Below, piece after piece: positions 9,836 through 19,470 of a stretch of DNA of 64,000 nucleotides. The DNA is from G963704535 sp963704535. GTDB taxonomy: Bacteria > Chloroflexota > Chloroflexia > Chloroflexales > Roseiflexaceae. The stretch is from the NCBI GenBank assembly GCA_963704535.1, contig OY969916.1, forward strand, positions 8,866,001-8,930,000. Direction: 5' to 3'. The position numbers and the translations under genes are program-made. Numbering within the stretch: the first letter of the stretch is position 1; the number at the start of each line of letters is the position of its first letter. Under the pieces are notes generated by a model. It worked only from the letters and a program-made list of their open reading frames with translations. It was not told the DNA's origin and ran no database searches.

Positions 9836-11263
9836 ATGCGCCGAACCAAGATAGTCGCTACGATTGGTCCTGCCAGCAGCAGTCCCGAGGTGATCGCGCA
9901 ACTGATCGACGCGGGGATGGATGTTGCGCGGCTCAACTTCTCCCATGGCACACACCAAGAGCATGCCGAGCGCATCGTCGCCTTGCGCGAGGTGGCGCAG
10001 CGGGCCGGGTGCCCGCTCGCGATTCTGCAAGATCTCCAGGGACCCAAGATTTGCACCGGCGAACTCCAGAACGGCGGGCCGGTACAGCTTCGTGACGGGC
10101 AGCACTTCGACATTACTACCAAGGAAATAATCGGTACGGCGGAGCGCGTCAGCACGACGTATCGGGCACTGCCGCGTGATGTTCTTCCCGGCGATCGGAT
10201 CTTGCTCTCCGACGGCTTGATCGAGCTGCGCGTGCTCGCCGTGACCGATGACGAGGTGCAGACAATCGTCGTGCATGGGGGCGAGCTGCGTGAGAGCCAG
10301 GGGATCAATCTGCCGGGCGTCAACGTCAGCGCGCCGGCCCTCACCGACAAGGATATCGCCGATCTGGAGTTCGGGCTCGCGCAAGGGGTCGATTATGTGG
10401 CGATCTCGTTTGTGCGGCGCGCCGCCGACTTGAGCGAGGTGAAGGCCCGCATCGCTGCCGCCGGGAAGCGTACGCCGGTGGTCGCCAAGATCGAGAAGCC
10501 GGAAGCGCTGAATGATCTGTCGGCGATCCTGGAGATCACCGACGCGATCATGGTAGCGCGCGGCGATCTGGGCGTTGAGATGCCGGCGGAGGAGGTGCCG
10601 ATCGTCCAAAAGCAGATCATCGAGGCGGCGAATGCGATGGGGGTGCCGGTAATCACGGCGACCCAAATGCTCGACTCAATGATCCGTAACCCGCGGCCGA
10701 CACGCGCCGAGGCCAGCGATGTCGCGAATGCGATCATCGATGGCACCGACGCGGTGATGTTGAGCGGCGAGACGGCGACGGGACTGTTCCCAATCGAATC
10801 AGTACGGATGATGACACGGATCGCCGGGGTGGCTGAAGCGAGTGGTCGGCATGGCGACTACCTTCCAATGGCCGAAGCGAGTACCAAGAAGCAGTCGGGA
10901 GTCGCGAATGCGATCAGCGCGGCGGCCTGTGCGATCGTGCGGGCGCTGCCGGTGCAGGCGATCGTGGCTTTTACGATGAGCGGAAGCACTGCTCGCCTGG
11001 TTGCACATCTGCGGCCGACCGTGCCGATCCTGGCGCTGACTCCATCAGAGGAGGTCTATCGCCGCCTGAACTTGGTCTGGGGGGTGACGCCGATCATGAG
11101 CGAGTATGTTGATCGGCTTGACGATCTGGGCGTGAGCGTCAGGGCGGTGCTGCTTGAGCGGGGCTTCGCGAAGCCCGGCGATATGGTCGTGATGACCGGC
11201 GGACACCCGATTGCGGCGCGCGGCGCGACAAATTTTGTGAAGGTCTTCCTTATCGAAGAGTAA
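9836..11263 (+). CDS. pyk: Pyruvate kinase
   Basis: 475 aa, normal length. Converts phosphoenolpyruvate and ADP to pyruvate and ATP, the last step of glycolysis. Seen directly: N-terminal RRTKIVATIGPAS, the substrate-loop region VARLNFSHGTHQEH, the PK signature KIEKPEAL with catalytic Lys, ARGDLGVE, and the conserved ATQMLDSMIRNPRPTRAE and DAVMLSGETA motifs, followed by the C-terminal allosteric domain. The start at 9836 has a GGGAGGG site 5 nt upstream; longer in-frame starts would run into the repeat element. Likely monocistronic, with a hairpin terminator downstream. Confidence 0.97.
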   Translation: MRRTKIVATIGPASSSPEVIAQLIDAGMDVARLNFSHGTHQEHAERIVALREVAQRAGCPLAILQDLQGPKICTGELQNGGPVQLRDGQHFDITTKEIIGTAERVSTTYRALPRDVLPGDRILLSDGLIELRVLAVTDDEVQTIVVHGGELRESQGINLPGVNVSAPALTDKDIADLEFGLAQGVDYVAISFVRRAADLSEVKARIAAAGKRTPVVAKIEKPEALNDLSAILEITDAIMVARGDLGVEMPAEEVPIVQKQIIEAANAMGVPVITATQMLDSMIRNPRPTRAEASDVANAIIDGTDAVMLSGETATGLFPIESVRMMTRIAGVAEASGRHGDYLPMAEASTKKQSGVANAISAAACAIVRALPVQAIVAFTMSGSTARLVAHLRPTVPILALTPSEEVYRRLNLVWGVTPIMSEYVDRLDDLGVSVRAVLLERGFAKPGDMVVMTGGHPIAARGATNFVKVFLIEE

Positions 11264-11285
11264 GGGCGCGGCTGATCCTGAAGAT

Positions 11286-11325
11286 ACAAAGCACCCCTGG
11301 CGATGATGCCGGGGGTTTTGTGTTT
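11286..11325 (+). terminator. Intrinsic terminator after pyk
   Basis: Stem ACCCCTGGC / GCCGGGGGT (11293-11301 with 11308-11316, one G-T pair) extended by ACAAA/TTTGT, ending in TTTTGTGTTT. Confidence 0.7.
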
Positions 11326-11350
11326 GGTGGTTTAGGTTGAGGCTGGCGGC

Positions 11351-11680
11351 TCAGAGGACTGCGCCCCGCCGCATGGTGCTGGGATCACAGATCGTGCCGC
11401 CGTAGTGACGTACCAACATCATCAGGATGAGCTGAACCGTCGCGTGCGCGTGCGGGCTATCTCGCTCGATCATGCTATCAACCACGGCTTCGCCTTTTAG
11501 TGGATCGCCGGCGTGGTAGACGACCCGCACATCCTCGCGACCGAAGACATGCATCGGGTAACCCCAGCGGTCGTCGGGGGGGAGTGTGTGGCGATAAACC
11601 AGGCCGTGGGCAGCGAACGAGGCGCGGATCTCATCAAGGGACGGCGTCGATTCCAGGTAGACGAACAGGTTGGTGCTCAT
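11351..11680 (-). CDS. Hypothetical protein, about 109 aa
   Basis: Begins MSTNLFVYLESTPSLDEIRASF; start at 11680 chosen for the GGAAAGG site upstream, since the open frame extends further without a ribosome site. Soluble, with no signal peptide, membrane helix or cysteine cluster. A predicted alpha/beta fold with a conserved-looking GYPMHVFGREDVRVVYHAGDP stretch and a C-terminal helical part with RDSPHAHATVQLILMML. I do not recognise the family. It lies between convergent pyk and a divergent dehydrogenase, so context gives no function. Confidence 0.6.
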   Translation of the reverse strand: MSTNLFVYLESTPSLDEIRASFAAHGLVYRHTLPPDDRWGYPMHVFGREDVRVVYHAGDPLKGEAVVDSMIERDSPHAHATVQLILMMLVRHYGGTICDPSTMRRGAVL

Positions 11681-11716
11681 GGGTGGTACCTTTCCAGCCA
11701 CCTGGGGCAGACGATG

Positions 11717-11745
11717 TTGACAGAACCTATACAGTCGGGTACTCT
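11717..11745 (+). promoter_or_regulatory. Candidate promoter for the zinc dehydrogenase
   Basis: Consensus TTGACA (11717-11722), 17-bp spacer, TACTCT (11740-11745); leader of about 95 nt before the ATG at 11846. Confidence 0.5.
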
Positions 11746-11845
11746 GAGCGTGACCCACATTCTACTACGTTTTACCGTGTTTGCGTAGACGATTGCGCGA
11801 CGGATTTACCATGGTGAAACGATACATAGTCGTGAGCGGGGAGCG

Positions 11846-12874
11846 ATGAAGGCCCTGGTTTTTTATGAGCACGGCGGCCTCGACCAACTCGAATATGTCG
11901 CCGTGCCTGAGCCGGTGGTTGGCCCGCACGAGGTGCTGGTGCAAGTCAAGGCTGTGGCGCTGAACCGTCTCGACCTGTGGGTGCGCGCGGGCATCCCAGG
12001 GCTGCGGTTGCCGATGCCGCATATCGGCGGCTCGGATGTCGCCGGTGTCGTTGCCGCAACCGGCGAGGAGGTCGATCGGGGATGGGCCGGCCGGCGCGTC
12101 GTGATCAATCCGGCGCTCGCATGTGGGCGCTGCCCGTTCTGCCAGGCTGGTCAGCAGAGTCTGTGCGTCGATTTTAAGATCCTGGGCGAACACACGACCG
12201 GCGGCCTGGCCGAGTATGTCGTTGTGCCGGCCACGAGCCTGTATGCGCTGCCCGACAATTACCCGTTTGCCGAAGCTGCGGCGGCGCCGTTGGTGTTCCA
12301 GACCGCCTGGCGCGCATTGATCAGCCAGGCGCGGCTGCGCCCTGGTGAGCGGGTGCTGATCCTGGGGGCCGGCGGCGGCGTCGCGACGGCAGCGATCCAG
12401 ATCGCGAAGCTGGCCGGCGCCTATGTCTACGCTGTGACCAGTAGTGCCGAGAAGGAGCGCCGTGCCCGCGAGCTAGGTGCCGATGAGACGATCAACTACA
12501 AGGAGACCGATTTTTCCAGGGAGATCTGGCGGCGAACCAATAAGCTGGGCGTCGAGGTCGTGCTTGAGAATGTAGGCCCGGCGACTTGGGTCGGTAGCCT
12601 GCGGGCACTGGCGCGGGGCGGGCGGTTAGTCACCTATGGCGCGACGACCGGGCGGATGGCTGAGACCGACCTGAACCTGTTGTTCTGGAAGCAAGCCAGC
12701 CTGATTGGCTCGACGATGGCGAGCTACGCCGAGTTTGCCGAGGTGATCGGGCTCGTGTTCAGCGGGCGCCTGCGGCCGGTTGTGGACCGGGTGCTGCCGT
12801 TGAGCGAGGGGCGGGAGGCACAGCGAAGCCTGGAAGCGGGGGAGCAGTTCGGTAAGATTGTCCTGGAGCCATGA
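11846..12874 (+). CDS. Zinc-binding alcohol dehydrogenase family protein (MDR superfamily)
   Basis: 342 aa. N-terminal GroES-like domain with VKAVALNRLDLWVRAG, and the structural zinc lobe with the C-x2-C-x2-C-x7-C pattern (CGRCPFCQAGQQSLC). The C-terminal Rossmann domain has the nucleotide-binding loop LILGAGGGVATAAIQIAK. It should be an NAD(P)-dependent oxidoreductase, but substrate cannot be read from sequence. A GGGGAGC site precedes the start. The stop codon overlaps a facing inverted repeat that probably terminates both this gene and the convergent gene downstream. Confidence 0.88.
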   Translation: MKALVFYEHGGLDQLEYVAVPEPVVGPHEVLVQVKAVALNRLDLWVRAGIPGLRLPMPHIGGSDVAGVVAATGEEVDRGWAGRRVVINPALACGRCPFCQAGQQSLCVDFKILGEHTTGGLAEYVVVPATSLYALPDNYPFAEAAAAPLVFQTAWRALISQARLRPGERVLILGAGGGVATAAIQIAKLAGAYVYAVTSSAEKERRARELGADETINYKETDFSREIWRRTNKLGVEVVLENVGPATWVGSLRALARGGRLVTYGATTGRMAETDLNLLFWKQASLIGSTMASYAEFAEVIGLVFSGRLRPVVDRVLPLSEGREAQRSLEAGEQFGKIVLEP

Positions 12875-12923
12875 AATGCGAAACGTGAACGCAATTCAGC
12901 AACGCGTTCACGTTTCATATTTC
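12873..12923. repeat. Facing AAACGTG-type inverted repeat, likely bidirectional terminator
   Basis: GAAATGCGAAACGTGAACGC (12873-12892) pairs with GCGTTCACGTTTCATATTTC (12904-12923) with few mismatches. Words such as AAACGTG recur in arrays at 40740 and 41880. It lies between convergent genes. Confidence 0.6.
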
Positions 12924-12968
12924 ACCGCCGGGCATACATTCCAGCGCTTTATCCTCTTCCTGACGGTT

Positions 12969-14288
12969 TCAATTACCGGGACACGTACAGAATACCGGAT
13001 CAGGCTCTACCTCAGGACCGGCATTGTTTTCCGCACCTTCAATATTTGTCGGCTCCCCTAGCGTTTCCGAGCCTAGAAAGACATCCGTAACATTGCCGGA
13101 GGCATCAAGCTCTACGAGGATTGCGCCATTGGAGTTGGAGTTGGTGACTTGCGGAGCCGCTGGGACCTCGGACGGTGGTATATCCAATGGCAGGGCTTCG
13201 ATCGGCGCCGAATTTGGGGCTACGTCGAAGTCTGTAATGACCAGCCGCCCGCTGTTGGCCCCCTTGGCCGTGATGTTGTAATGACCCAGCGGCAACCGCT
13301 CATCTAAATCGATTGTGGCGAAGAAATTACCAATATCATCGGCGAATTGTGAGGGCAGACCGCGTACCGCATTATTCGGCAATGTCATCCAGATATCGAC
13401 CCGCTCGTTGGGTGAGAACAGCGATCCAGCCACTTCGACTCCGCTTGCTCGCGTCACTTTAGCGCTGGGGTATGTGACACGCAGGGTGGCCCACCCAGTC
13501 GGAGTGGATGAGCCAGGCCGTAGATCGAAAGGCGCAAACACTTGATATCCACTCAAGGTGCCAAGAGCAGTGAAGGTGTAGCGCCCGGCCTGATGCACAC
13601 TGGTAAACTGGAAGGTAGACTCAAAGGTGCCGGCATTGTTGGTGTACTGCTGCGGGTAATCGATCACCGTGCCGTTCGGCTGTGTAACCCAAACCGAGAC
13701 CCACTCGGCGGGGCGAAAGTTGGCGCCGCGGATAACTACCATCGAATCGTGAACAGCGAAGTGGTCGGAGGTGTTGTTCTTGGTGATATCCAATATTGCC
13801 GGATTTTTACCCGGATCGCCGATGCGACCTAAGACGACGAAGTAAACGCTTGCGATCTGACCACTGCTGTCGCCGTATGCGTTGATTTTATAGCAGCCGA
13901 AAGGCCACTTGTTCGTGACCGGGTGCTCGAAGTAGAGATCACCGCCCACATCGGCAAAGTAGTTGGTGGTGTAATTGGGCGGCATATCGACAACACCATC
14001 GAGCAGTTGAGAAGCCGTAGCGGTAAAGAGGCGCCCATCAGGGAAATTGAAGCTTACCGTGATATGCTCGCCTTGCCAGAAACCATGAAGCTCCGAACCG
14101 AGAATGCTGTCCTGATAGCCGGCCTGAACGTCACGCTTGACTCCGGGCCGGTCACAATAGCCGGTGGTCGATCCATAGACAGTATAGTTCGCCGCTGCGA
14201 AGGAGTTACGGACGACAAAGATGCTCGTTATGACAATTGTCAGTGTAAAGATGAGAGCGAAACGCCGTATTAATCTGTGATAATGCAT
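12969..14288 (-). CDS. Secreted beta-sandwich repeat protein of unknown function
   Basis: About 439 aa. A basic start and hydrophobic segment (LIFTLTIVITSIFVV...SFAAA) form a signal peptide. The body has three Ig-like or IPT-like units marked by similar phrases (VVIRGANFRPAEWVSVWVTQPNG; VEVAGSLFSPNERVDIWMTLPNN), each ending in a GRYTFTALG or GHYNITAKG strand. The last ~60 residues are Pro/Asn/Glu-rich with a CTC motif. The start at 14288 has AGGAG upstream. No enzymatic motif is visible. Such repeats often occur in cell-surface proteins. Slightly lower GC than its neighbours. Confidence 0.7.
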   Translation of the reverse strand: MHYHRLIRRFALIFTLTIVITSIFVVRNSFAAANYTVYGSTTGYCDRPGVKRDVQAGYQDSILGSELHGFWQGEHITVSFNFPDGRLFTATASQLLDGVVDMPPNYTTNYFADVGGDLYFEHPVTNKWPFGCYKINAYGDSSGQIASVYFVVLGRIGDPGKNPAILDITKNNTSDHFAVHDSMVVIRGANFRPAEWVSVWVTQPNGTVIDYPQQYTNNAGTFESTFQFTSVHQAGRYTFTALGTLSGYQVFAPFDLRPGSSTPTGWATLRVTYPSAKVTRASGVEVAGSLFSPNERVDIWMTLPNNAVRGLPSQFADDIGNFFATIDLDERLPLGHYNITAKGANSGRLVITDFDVAPNSAPIEALPLDIPPSEVPAAPQVTNSNSNGAILVELDASGNVTDVFLGSETLGEPTNIEGAENNAGPEVEPDPVFCTCPGN

Positions 14289-14397
14289 GGAATCATACTC
14301 CTGACTTAAGATCGGCATCTTGCAGCGTTACCGTAAGGAGGTCAAGTCATTTGGAACATGAAGTTAGAATGTTCGATAGATAGCCTCCTTCTACAGT

Positions 14398-14493
14398 GAT
14401 ATAGCATTTCTATCAGGGTTGTAAAGTGGGAAGGGGTTTTTGTGAGGGCTTCCCCCACACCCTCTTTTACAACTCATTTAGGAACGCTATATA
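14398..14493. repeat. Inverted-repeat element, type B (full length)
   Basis: Ends read GATATAGCATTTCTATCAGG (left) and, on the other strand from the right, TATATAGCGTTCCTAAATGA. The centre is a GTGAGGGCTTCCCCCAC hairpin. The same element lies in opposite orientation at 60020-60098, and a lone end lies at 50361-50390. It occupies most of the 360-bp gap between divergent genes (14289-14648), where nothing else is visible. Confidence 0.75.
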
Positions 14494-14648
14494 ATCGTGG
14501 GCCAAGCCATCTTAAGCTGAAATGATCTGAACGACCTAGTGATGTAAATGACGGGAAGATGACATATAAGTGAAAGAGCGGTAATAACGGCCTGATACGG
14601 TTATATGCTACAGCTCGCCGTATAAAAGTTGAAAATGGGTATAATTGT

Positions 14649-15702
14649 ATGAGGACATCGAAATACATTCCGCAATCGTTTTTCCGTAATATTCTCATCC
14701 TGCTCGTGCTGGTGGTTGTTGCTTCGGCGCCAGCCGAAGCAAGCGCATGTGGTATGCCGCTTCAGGCGCGAATCCCCTCGGAGCAGGCGTTGATCGTCTT
14801 CGCGGATGGCCGCCAGGAGATCATCATCAGCGTCCAACTTGAGAGCGAGGGTGACAGTGCCGCAGTGGTGTTTCCCGTCCCCAACGTACCGGAGGTCAGC
14901 GCGCTCCAGAGCGACGAGGTCTTTACCTATCTCGATAAGGTGACCCGGCCGGAGGTGCGTACGGAAGAGCAGATCGTGTGGGGCGACACCGATCGCGCGG
15001 CTGGTGGCGCCGCGCCGGGCGGCGTTCAGGTGCTTGGCCGCGACATCATCGGCGGGTACGACGTCGCGCGGTTGGCGGCCGATGATCCTGGCGCGCTCCA
15101 GCGCTGGCTTGACGAAAACAACTACGCGGCTCCGGCAGGCGCCGAGCCGATCTTGCGGGCCTATATCGAGGAGGGCTGGAAGTTCGTCGCCGTGAAGCTG
15201 GCGCCGGGCCAGGCGGCGAACGGCGCGCTAAAGCCGCTCCAGATCGCCTTCGACTCCGACACAATCGTCTACCCCATGCGGCTGAGATTCACTGGCCGAT
15301 CATCACATCGACGTGCTGATCTACGTGCTCGCCGATCATCGGATGGAGATCGGGGGGATGGAGACCCAGTTCGCCGGCCCGGTCGCGCAGCTTGACGAGC
15401 CGCCGCCGGCTGCACTTGCGCCGGTCTTTCGCGCGCCGTTCCTGACCAAGATGCGTAACTTCAATCTCGCGCCGGCCAGCCTGACCAGCGACTTTGTAGC
15501 CCAGCAGGCGGCGGACGACCAGCCGTTTCGCCAGGTCCAGGTCCGTACGGTGTACGTCGATGGATGGAGTTGTATGGCGGTGCCGATCATTGGCCTGATG
15601 CTGGTGATCGTCACAAGTTCGATTGCGCTGGGAATCGCGTTCGGTATCCGGCGACGTATCGACGCAATCGCCGGGCCTGATCCGGAGCAGGACGACGATT
15701 GA
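14649..15702 (+). CDS. DUF2330 membrane-anchored exported protein, frameshifted
   Basis: About 350 aa after joining. A signal sequence (ILILLVLVVVASAPAEASA) is followed by the DUF2330 pattern ACGMPLQARIPSEQALIVFA and VVFPVPNVPEV; a C-terminal helix (IIGLMLVIVTSSIALGIAF) anchors it with a short acidic tail. The frame shifts once near 15275-15300: YPMRLRF before and DHHIDVLIYVLADHRMEIGG after are contiguous in the family. Function of DUF2330 proteins is unknown. Its stop overlaps the start of the next gene, so the two are almost certainly cotranscribed. Confidence 0.82.
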
Positions 15703-16695
15703 GTGCGAACGGCGCTTTGAAGATCGGGCTGATCTGCGCGGCGCTGCTGGTCGGATGCGCGGCGCCCTCGGCTCCGCAATCATCCACGCTTGAGCCGCCG
15801 GCTGCGGCCACTCCACGTGTGCAACCCACGCCTGTTCCTTCCGCTACGCCTCGACCTTCGCCTGCTCCCACGGCTTCCCCGACCGTGCCAACGCCAACCC
15901 ACATGCCGGCAACACCGATTCGCTCAACGACTACCCCGGCAGCAACAGCGGTCGTACTGGCGCCGGCGCCGGCACTGGACGGCCTCCTGGTGACTCATAC
16001 GCTGCACCTGGACATCTACCGGGTTGAAGGTGGCCTGCTGGAGCAAACGCTGCTGGAGCTGGCGCCGCAGTTTGAGCAGGCGATCGAGCGCGTCGGCGGG
16101 CGCATGCAGGCGCGGCTCAACGGGCGGGTAGCGATTAGCTTCGAGCCGCCTCAGCGCGGGCCATGCGCCTTGCGGGGGATCACACTCTCGCATCAGCGCA
16201 CGATCCGGCTCTACTACGTGCCCGAGTCCGCGCCGCAACTAGTCCTGGCGATCGTCGCCCACGAGCTTGCCCACGAGCTTCAGCACGATCGCTATGGTTC
16301 GGGAGTCGCACCAGCGATCCGACGTCATCCTGCTGGAGGGTCAGGCGACCTGGGCGAGCCGCGATTACGCGCTCGGCGAAGACGGCCGGCCCACCTGGGC
16401 CAGCCGGGCCGAGCAGGCGCTGGCCGAGGGCACGCTGCTGCCGCTGGCCGCCAACTTGGAGACGGACTGCCGGACGACCACGCGCAACGCGGCCTACACT
16501 GGCTGGGCTTCTTTTGTCGATTTTTTGATTGCCAGCTACGGACGCGAGCGGTTCGACTTCCTCTACCAGAGCGGACGTGGGCGCGACCCCGGATCGTCTG
16601 ACTACTCCGGCGTCTACGGTAAGGACCTCGCCACGCTCGACCAGGAGTGGCGTACCTGGCTGGCCGAACAGCGCCCCGCACCGTCCCCGATTTGA
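15699..16695 (+). CDS. Putative gluzincin-type lipoprotein peptidase, frameshifted
   Basis: About 330 aa after joining. TTG start overlaps the TGA stop of the DUF2330 gene. An N-terminal lipoprotein signal (ICAALLVGCAAP, lipobox Cys) is followed by a Pro/Thr linker of about 60 residues. The folded part contains AHELAHELQHD, an HExxH zinc-protease helix, followed by EGQATW, whose Glu is positioned as in peptidase-MA-like gluzincins. One frameshift near 16285-16310 separates the helix from SDVILLEGQATWASRDY. The end (YSGVYGKDLATLDQEWRTWL) is typical of MA-family proteins. Attachment to the outside of the membrane is expected; substrate unknown. Confidence 0.75.
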
Positions 16696-16716
16696 GCCGA
16701 CTCCTCGCGTTCATTT

Positions 16717-16804
16717 GAAAGGGGGAGTTTGAGGGGCCGCCCTCAAGAATCCTCTTTCCACTATAGGATCGTAGGCCAGATAATGCCGTTTTCAAACAGT
16801 CTCT
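16717..16804. repeat. Inverted-repeat element, type A (left end truncated)
   Basis: Starts TTTGAAAGGGGGAGTTTGAGGGG just after the lipoprotein stop and ends GTTTTCAAACAGTCTC. The left terminal repeat is incomplete. The IS5-type element lies 26 bp further right. Confidence 0.65.
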
Positions 16805-16830
16805 CACAGGTATCTGAGCGATACAGATAC

Positions 16831-17899
16831 TAGATAAGCTACACAATTAGCACGCAGGATAGAGGACCCCTACCCCGCCCTCGGTTAGGCGGCGAGACGT
16901 TGCCGAATTTGGCGGTTGACCAACCCAGCCACCGCCCTCACCCGAGCACTATGGTGGTTGCGATGATCTCGATCTGTTTGGTTCAATGCTTCATATCGTC
17001 GTATCCGTCCAATCGTATGTTCCACTATAATCCGTCGCCGCGAGAACGCCCGGTTATAGGCGATGTCCTCGGGCGGACGGTCTTTGCCACGCGGTTTGCG
17101 CCGTGGTGTCACGCCCAATCCTTGTGGATGCAGCTTGTCAATCCCAATGTAGGCCAGATCGCCGCCCGCGCCCACCCCCTCTGGCAATCGCTCGCAAACG
17201 CCCGACTCTTCGAGCGTTTTGATGTCCGATTGTGGTCCCACCACACTATCGGCGATGTCACAGATCTCGCCGGTCTCTTCATTGACCGTAATCTGGCTCT
17301 TCAGCGTATTTTGCTTCTTTTTCCCGCTGTAGTGTTGATCGGCTATCTTGCGGTCCTGATGGCGCTGCACACGCTGCTCAAAGGTATCAATCACTACGAT
17401 CAGCTCTGGTGTTTCTTTGAGCAGTTCATCGAGGTGGCGACGGCGTTTCTTGCCTGGGTCAGGCATACGCATGCTGTCGCGACCACTTGCTTCCAGAACA
17501 GGCAAGACCCGCTCGATGCTGCGCGAAGCGGTCCACTCACCGACACCAAACAGATAACCCAGGACCTCGCGGGTCGGATAGCGGCGCAACCAGACAATCG
17601 TGAGCAAGATCTGGTCGCGCTCAGGCAGATCAAAGGGATGGCCGGCCCCTCTCGCCCGTTTACGATTGGGACGCGAAAGTCGCTGCTCTTGTGCGCTTGC
17701 CAAGCGCGGCTGCACATCCTGGAGCAACTCGTCAAATTCGTGGACATACAAGCCGGTCATGGCTTTGAAGATCGCTGGATGCGAGCGCAGATAGGTGGAG
17801 CGCAAGATCAAGGCAGTCTCCCGGCGCCGAGCGCACAGTATCAGAAGCGACAACGACGACCAGTATACTCCATGCTGGCCTAATTGTGCAGCTTATCTA
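16831..17899 (-). mobile_element. IS5-group insertion sequence, apparently intact
   Basis: About 1.07 kb bounded by 20-bp inverted repeats with one mismatch: TAGATAAGCTACACAATTAG (16831-16850) and CTAATTGTGCAGCTTATCTA (17880-17899). If the repeats are read from GATAAGC, a TA dinucleotide lies on both sides, consistent with a 2-bp target duplication. Contains one transposase gene on the minus strand. Confidence 0.8.
16885..17853 (-). CDS. IS5-family DDE transposase
   Basis: 322 aa. N-terminal HTH_Tnp_4-like part (LPERDQILLTIVWLRRYPTREVL and LFGVGEWTASRSI). The DDE_Tnp_4 catalytic core begins at VVIDTFEQRV (first Asp), with DSVVGPQSDIKTLEESG and GGDLAYIGIDKL (second Asp) and the C-terminal RRRIIVEHTIGRIRRYEAL (catalytic Glu). 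The frame is open throughout and all three acidic positions are present, so it could be active. An internal start may be the true one, since the first ~25 residues look unconserved. Confidence 0.88.
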   Translation of the reverse strand: MSLLILCARRRETALILRSTYLRSHPAIFKAMTGLYVHEFDELLQDVQPRLASAQEQRLSRPNRKRARGAGHPFDLPERDQILLTIVWLRRYPTREVLGYLFGVGEWTASRSIERVLPVLEASGRDSMRMPDPGKKRRRHLDELLKETPELIVVIDTFEQRVQRHQDRKIADQHYSGKKKQNTLKSQITVNEETGEICDIADSVVGPQSDIKTLEESGVCERLPEGVGAGGDLAYIGIDKLHPQGLGVTPRRKPRGKDRPPEDIAYNRAFSRRRIIVEHTIGRIRRYEALNQTDRDHRNHHSARVRAVAGLVNRQIRQRLAA

Positions 17900-18019
17900 C
17901 TGTCTATCAGGTACATGTCATTTACATAATCACAGCAACCGTATACTTTTACGGTACGTCCATGCGATGGGTGGAATGGGAAAATGCCGTTTTGAAATGA
18001 CGTTGGAGAGGTCGAAGAA

Positions 18020-19400
18020 ATGTCTCGTCGATGCTTTACCGTGCTGCTGTGCTTGCTCCTGCTGTCCGCCGTTCCGACGGTGCGCGCCTCGCGCGCCGCG
18101 ACGGAGCGCCCACAGACGACGGGGTCTGTCGCGCCAGACCGCGAGTTTATGGGTATGGTGATCCGCGATCCCTGGTACGATTTCAATACCAACCCCTTGT
18201 ACCCGAACGGGCCGAATCGCGACTTTCAGGACACGATGGGTGCGGCGCTGGCGCGGGCGGGGGTGCAGTGGGTGCGCTTGGATGTTCATATCGTCGGCGA
18301 CAACGCTGAAGCGGAAATCGCCAAGAATGACTACTTTATTAACCAGGTCGCGCCGCGACACAATCTCAAGGTCCTGGCGCTACTGAGCTTTGATCTGTTA
18401 CAGGGGGTTGACGCGCACCTGCTCAACGACCCCTCGACCGTGGCATCGAAATTTGGCGGCGGGGTCAACCAGTACATGGATACCTGGCTCACCCGTGCGC
18501 TAATGGTCGCCGACCGCTATGGGGATCGTATTGCGGCGTATGAGCTGCTGAATGAACAGAATCGACTACCGCGCTACACACCGGAAGGGCCGCAGGGGGA
18601 CGCGATCGCCCCGAGCATCGTGGGGCGGCTGATCACGAAGTTGTATCGATTCTGCCACTATATCCCGCCCCTGCCGGACAATGAGCCCGTGCATGGCTGT
18701 TTTAACGCCAAGATCATTCTGGGAGGGCTGCACCCGCGCGGCACCAGCAGCCCGTCGAAGCCGAATGAGATCACCATGACCGACGCGCAGTACCTTGAGG
18801 CGATCTACAGCGACCCAGGCTCGTTCAAGGGTTTCAAGGATAGTTCCACCTACTACCCTGTCGACGGCATTGGCTACCACCCGTACCCAGAGGAGATCCG
18901 CCTTTCAGAGCCGAATGATGTGCTGGTCGATCGGGGGTTGCAGCGGATGCGCGAGGTGCTGGCCGAGTTCGACCCGGACAAGCAGTTCTGGATTACCGAG
19001 GTTGGCTACAATGTGGACTTTGACTTCGATGGCCCGAACAATCCAACAAGGCCGGCGCAAACGGAGGCTGGGCAGGCGCTGTTCATGCGGGATGTCTATA
19101 CCTCCCTGGCGGCGCGACAGCTTCCCAGCGGCCTCCCGGAGATCGCGAATGTGTTCTGGTTCAAGTACGAGGATTTTCCGCCAGCCGCGATCGTCTACGA
19201 CTCGAAAGGCAAGCCGGTCGCCTATCCGCAGCGCTGGGGGATCGTGCGGATTCCTTTTACCGAGGATAACGCCTGCCCTGGCGGCGCGTGCTACCACGTC
19301 GGCGGCACGCCGGGCTCAGTACCGCCTGGCGTTTCTGACCTACCGCGATCTGGCCGGGCTGCCGGTGTACAACACGATGCTCCCGGATGTCAAGCGCTAG
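18020..19400 (+). CDS. Secreted clan GH-A-like glycoside hydrolase, frameshifted near the end
   Basis: About 460 aa. Signal peptide (CFTVLLCLLLLSAVPTVRA). A TIM-barrel glycosidase pattern is visible: RAGVQWVRLDVHIVG, the acid/base Glu in YELLNEQNR, GIGYHPYPEE, and the likely nucleophile Glu in QFWITEVGYN. This fits clan GH-A (GH5/GH39-like), but the family and substrate cannot be fixed here. A GGAGAGG site precedes the ATG. A single-base shift near 19310-19320 separates YHVGGTPG from QYRLAFLTYRDLAGLPVYN; the true stop is then at 19400, not 19459. It begins 120 bp past the insertion sequence. Confidence 0.75.
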
Positions 19401-19417
19401 CGTCCAACCAACAAAGT

Positions 19418-19446
19418 GGCGGCCTTCTCGTTACGAGAAGGCCGCC
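19418..19446. terminator. Bidirectional hairpin terminator
   Basis: Perfect 13-bp stem GGCGGCCTTCTCG / CGAGAAGGCCGCC (19418-19430 with 19434-19446) and a 3-nt loop, flanked by GAACTTT on one strand and ACTTTG on the other. It sits between convergent genes. Confidence 0.72.
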
Positions 19447-19470
19447 GAACTTTACCTGACGGTGATCGTG

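Noticed and set aside
16831..17899. IS5-type element as the mobiliser of the short inverted-repeat elements
   Set aside because: Its ends (TAGATAAGCT...) do not resemble the ends of types A, B, C or D.
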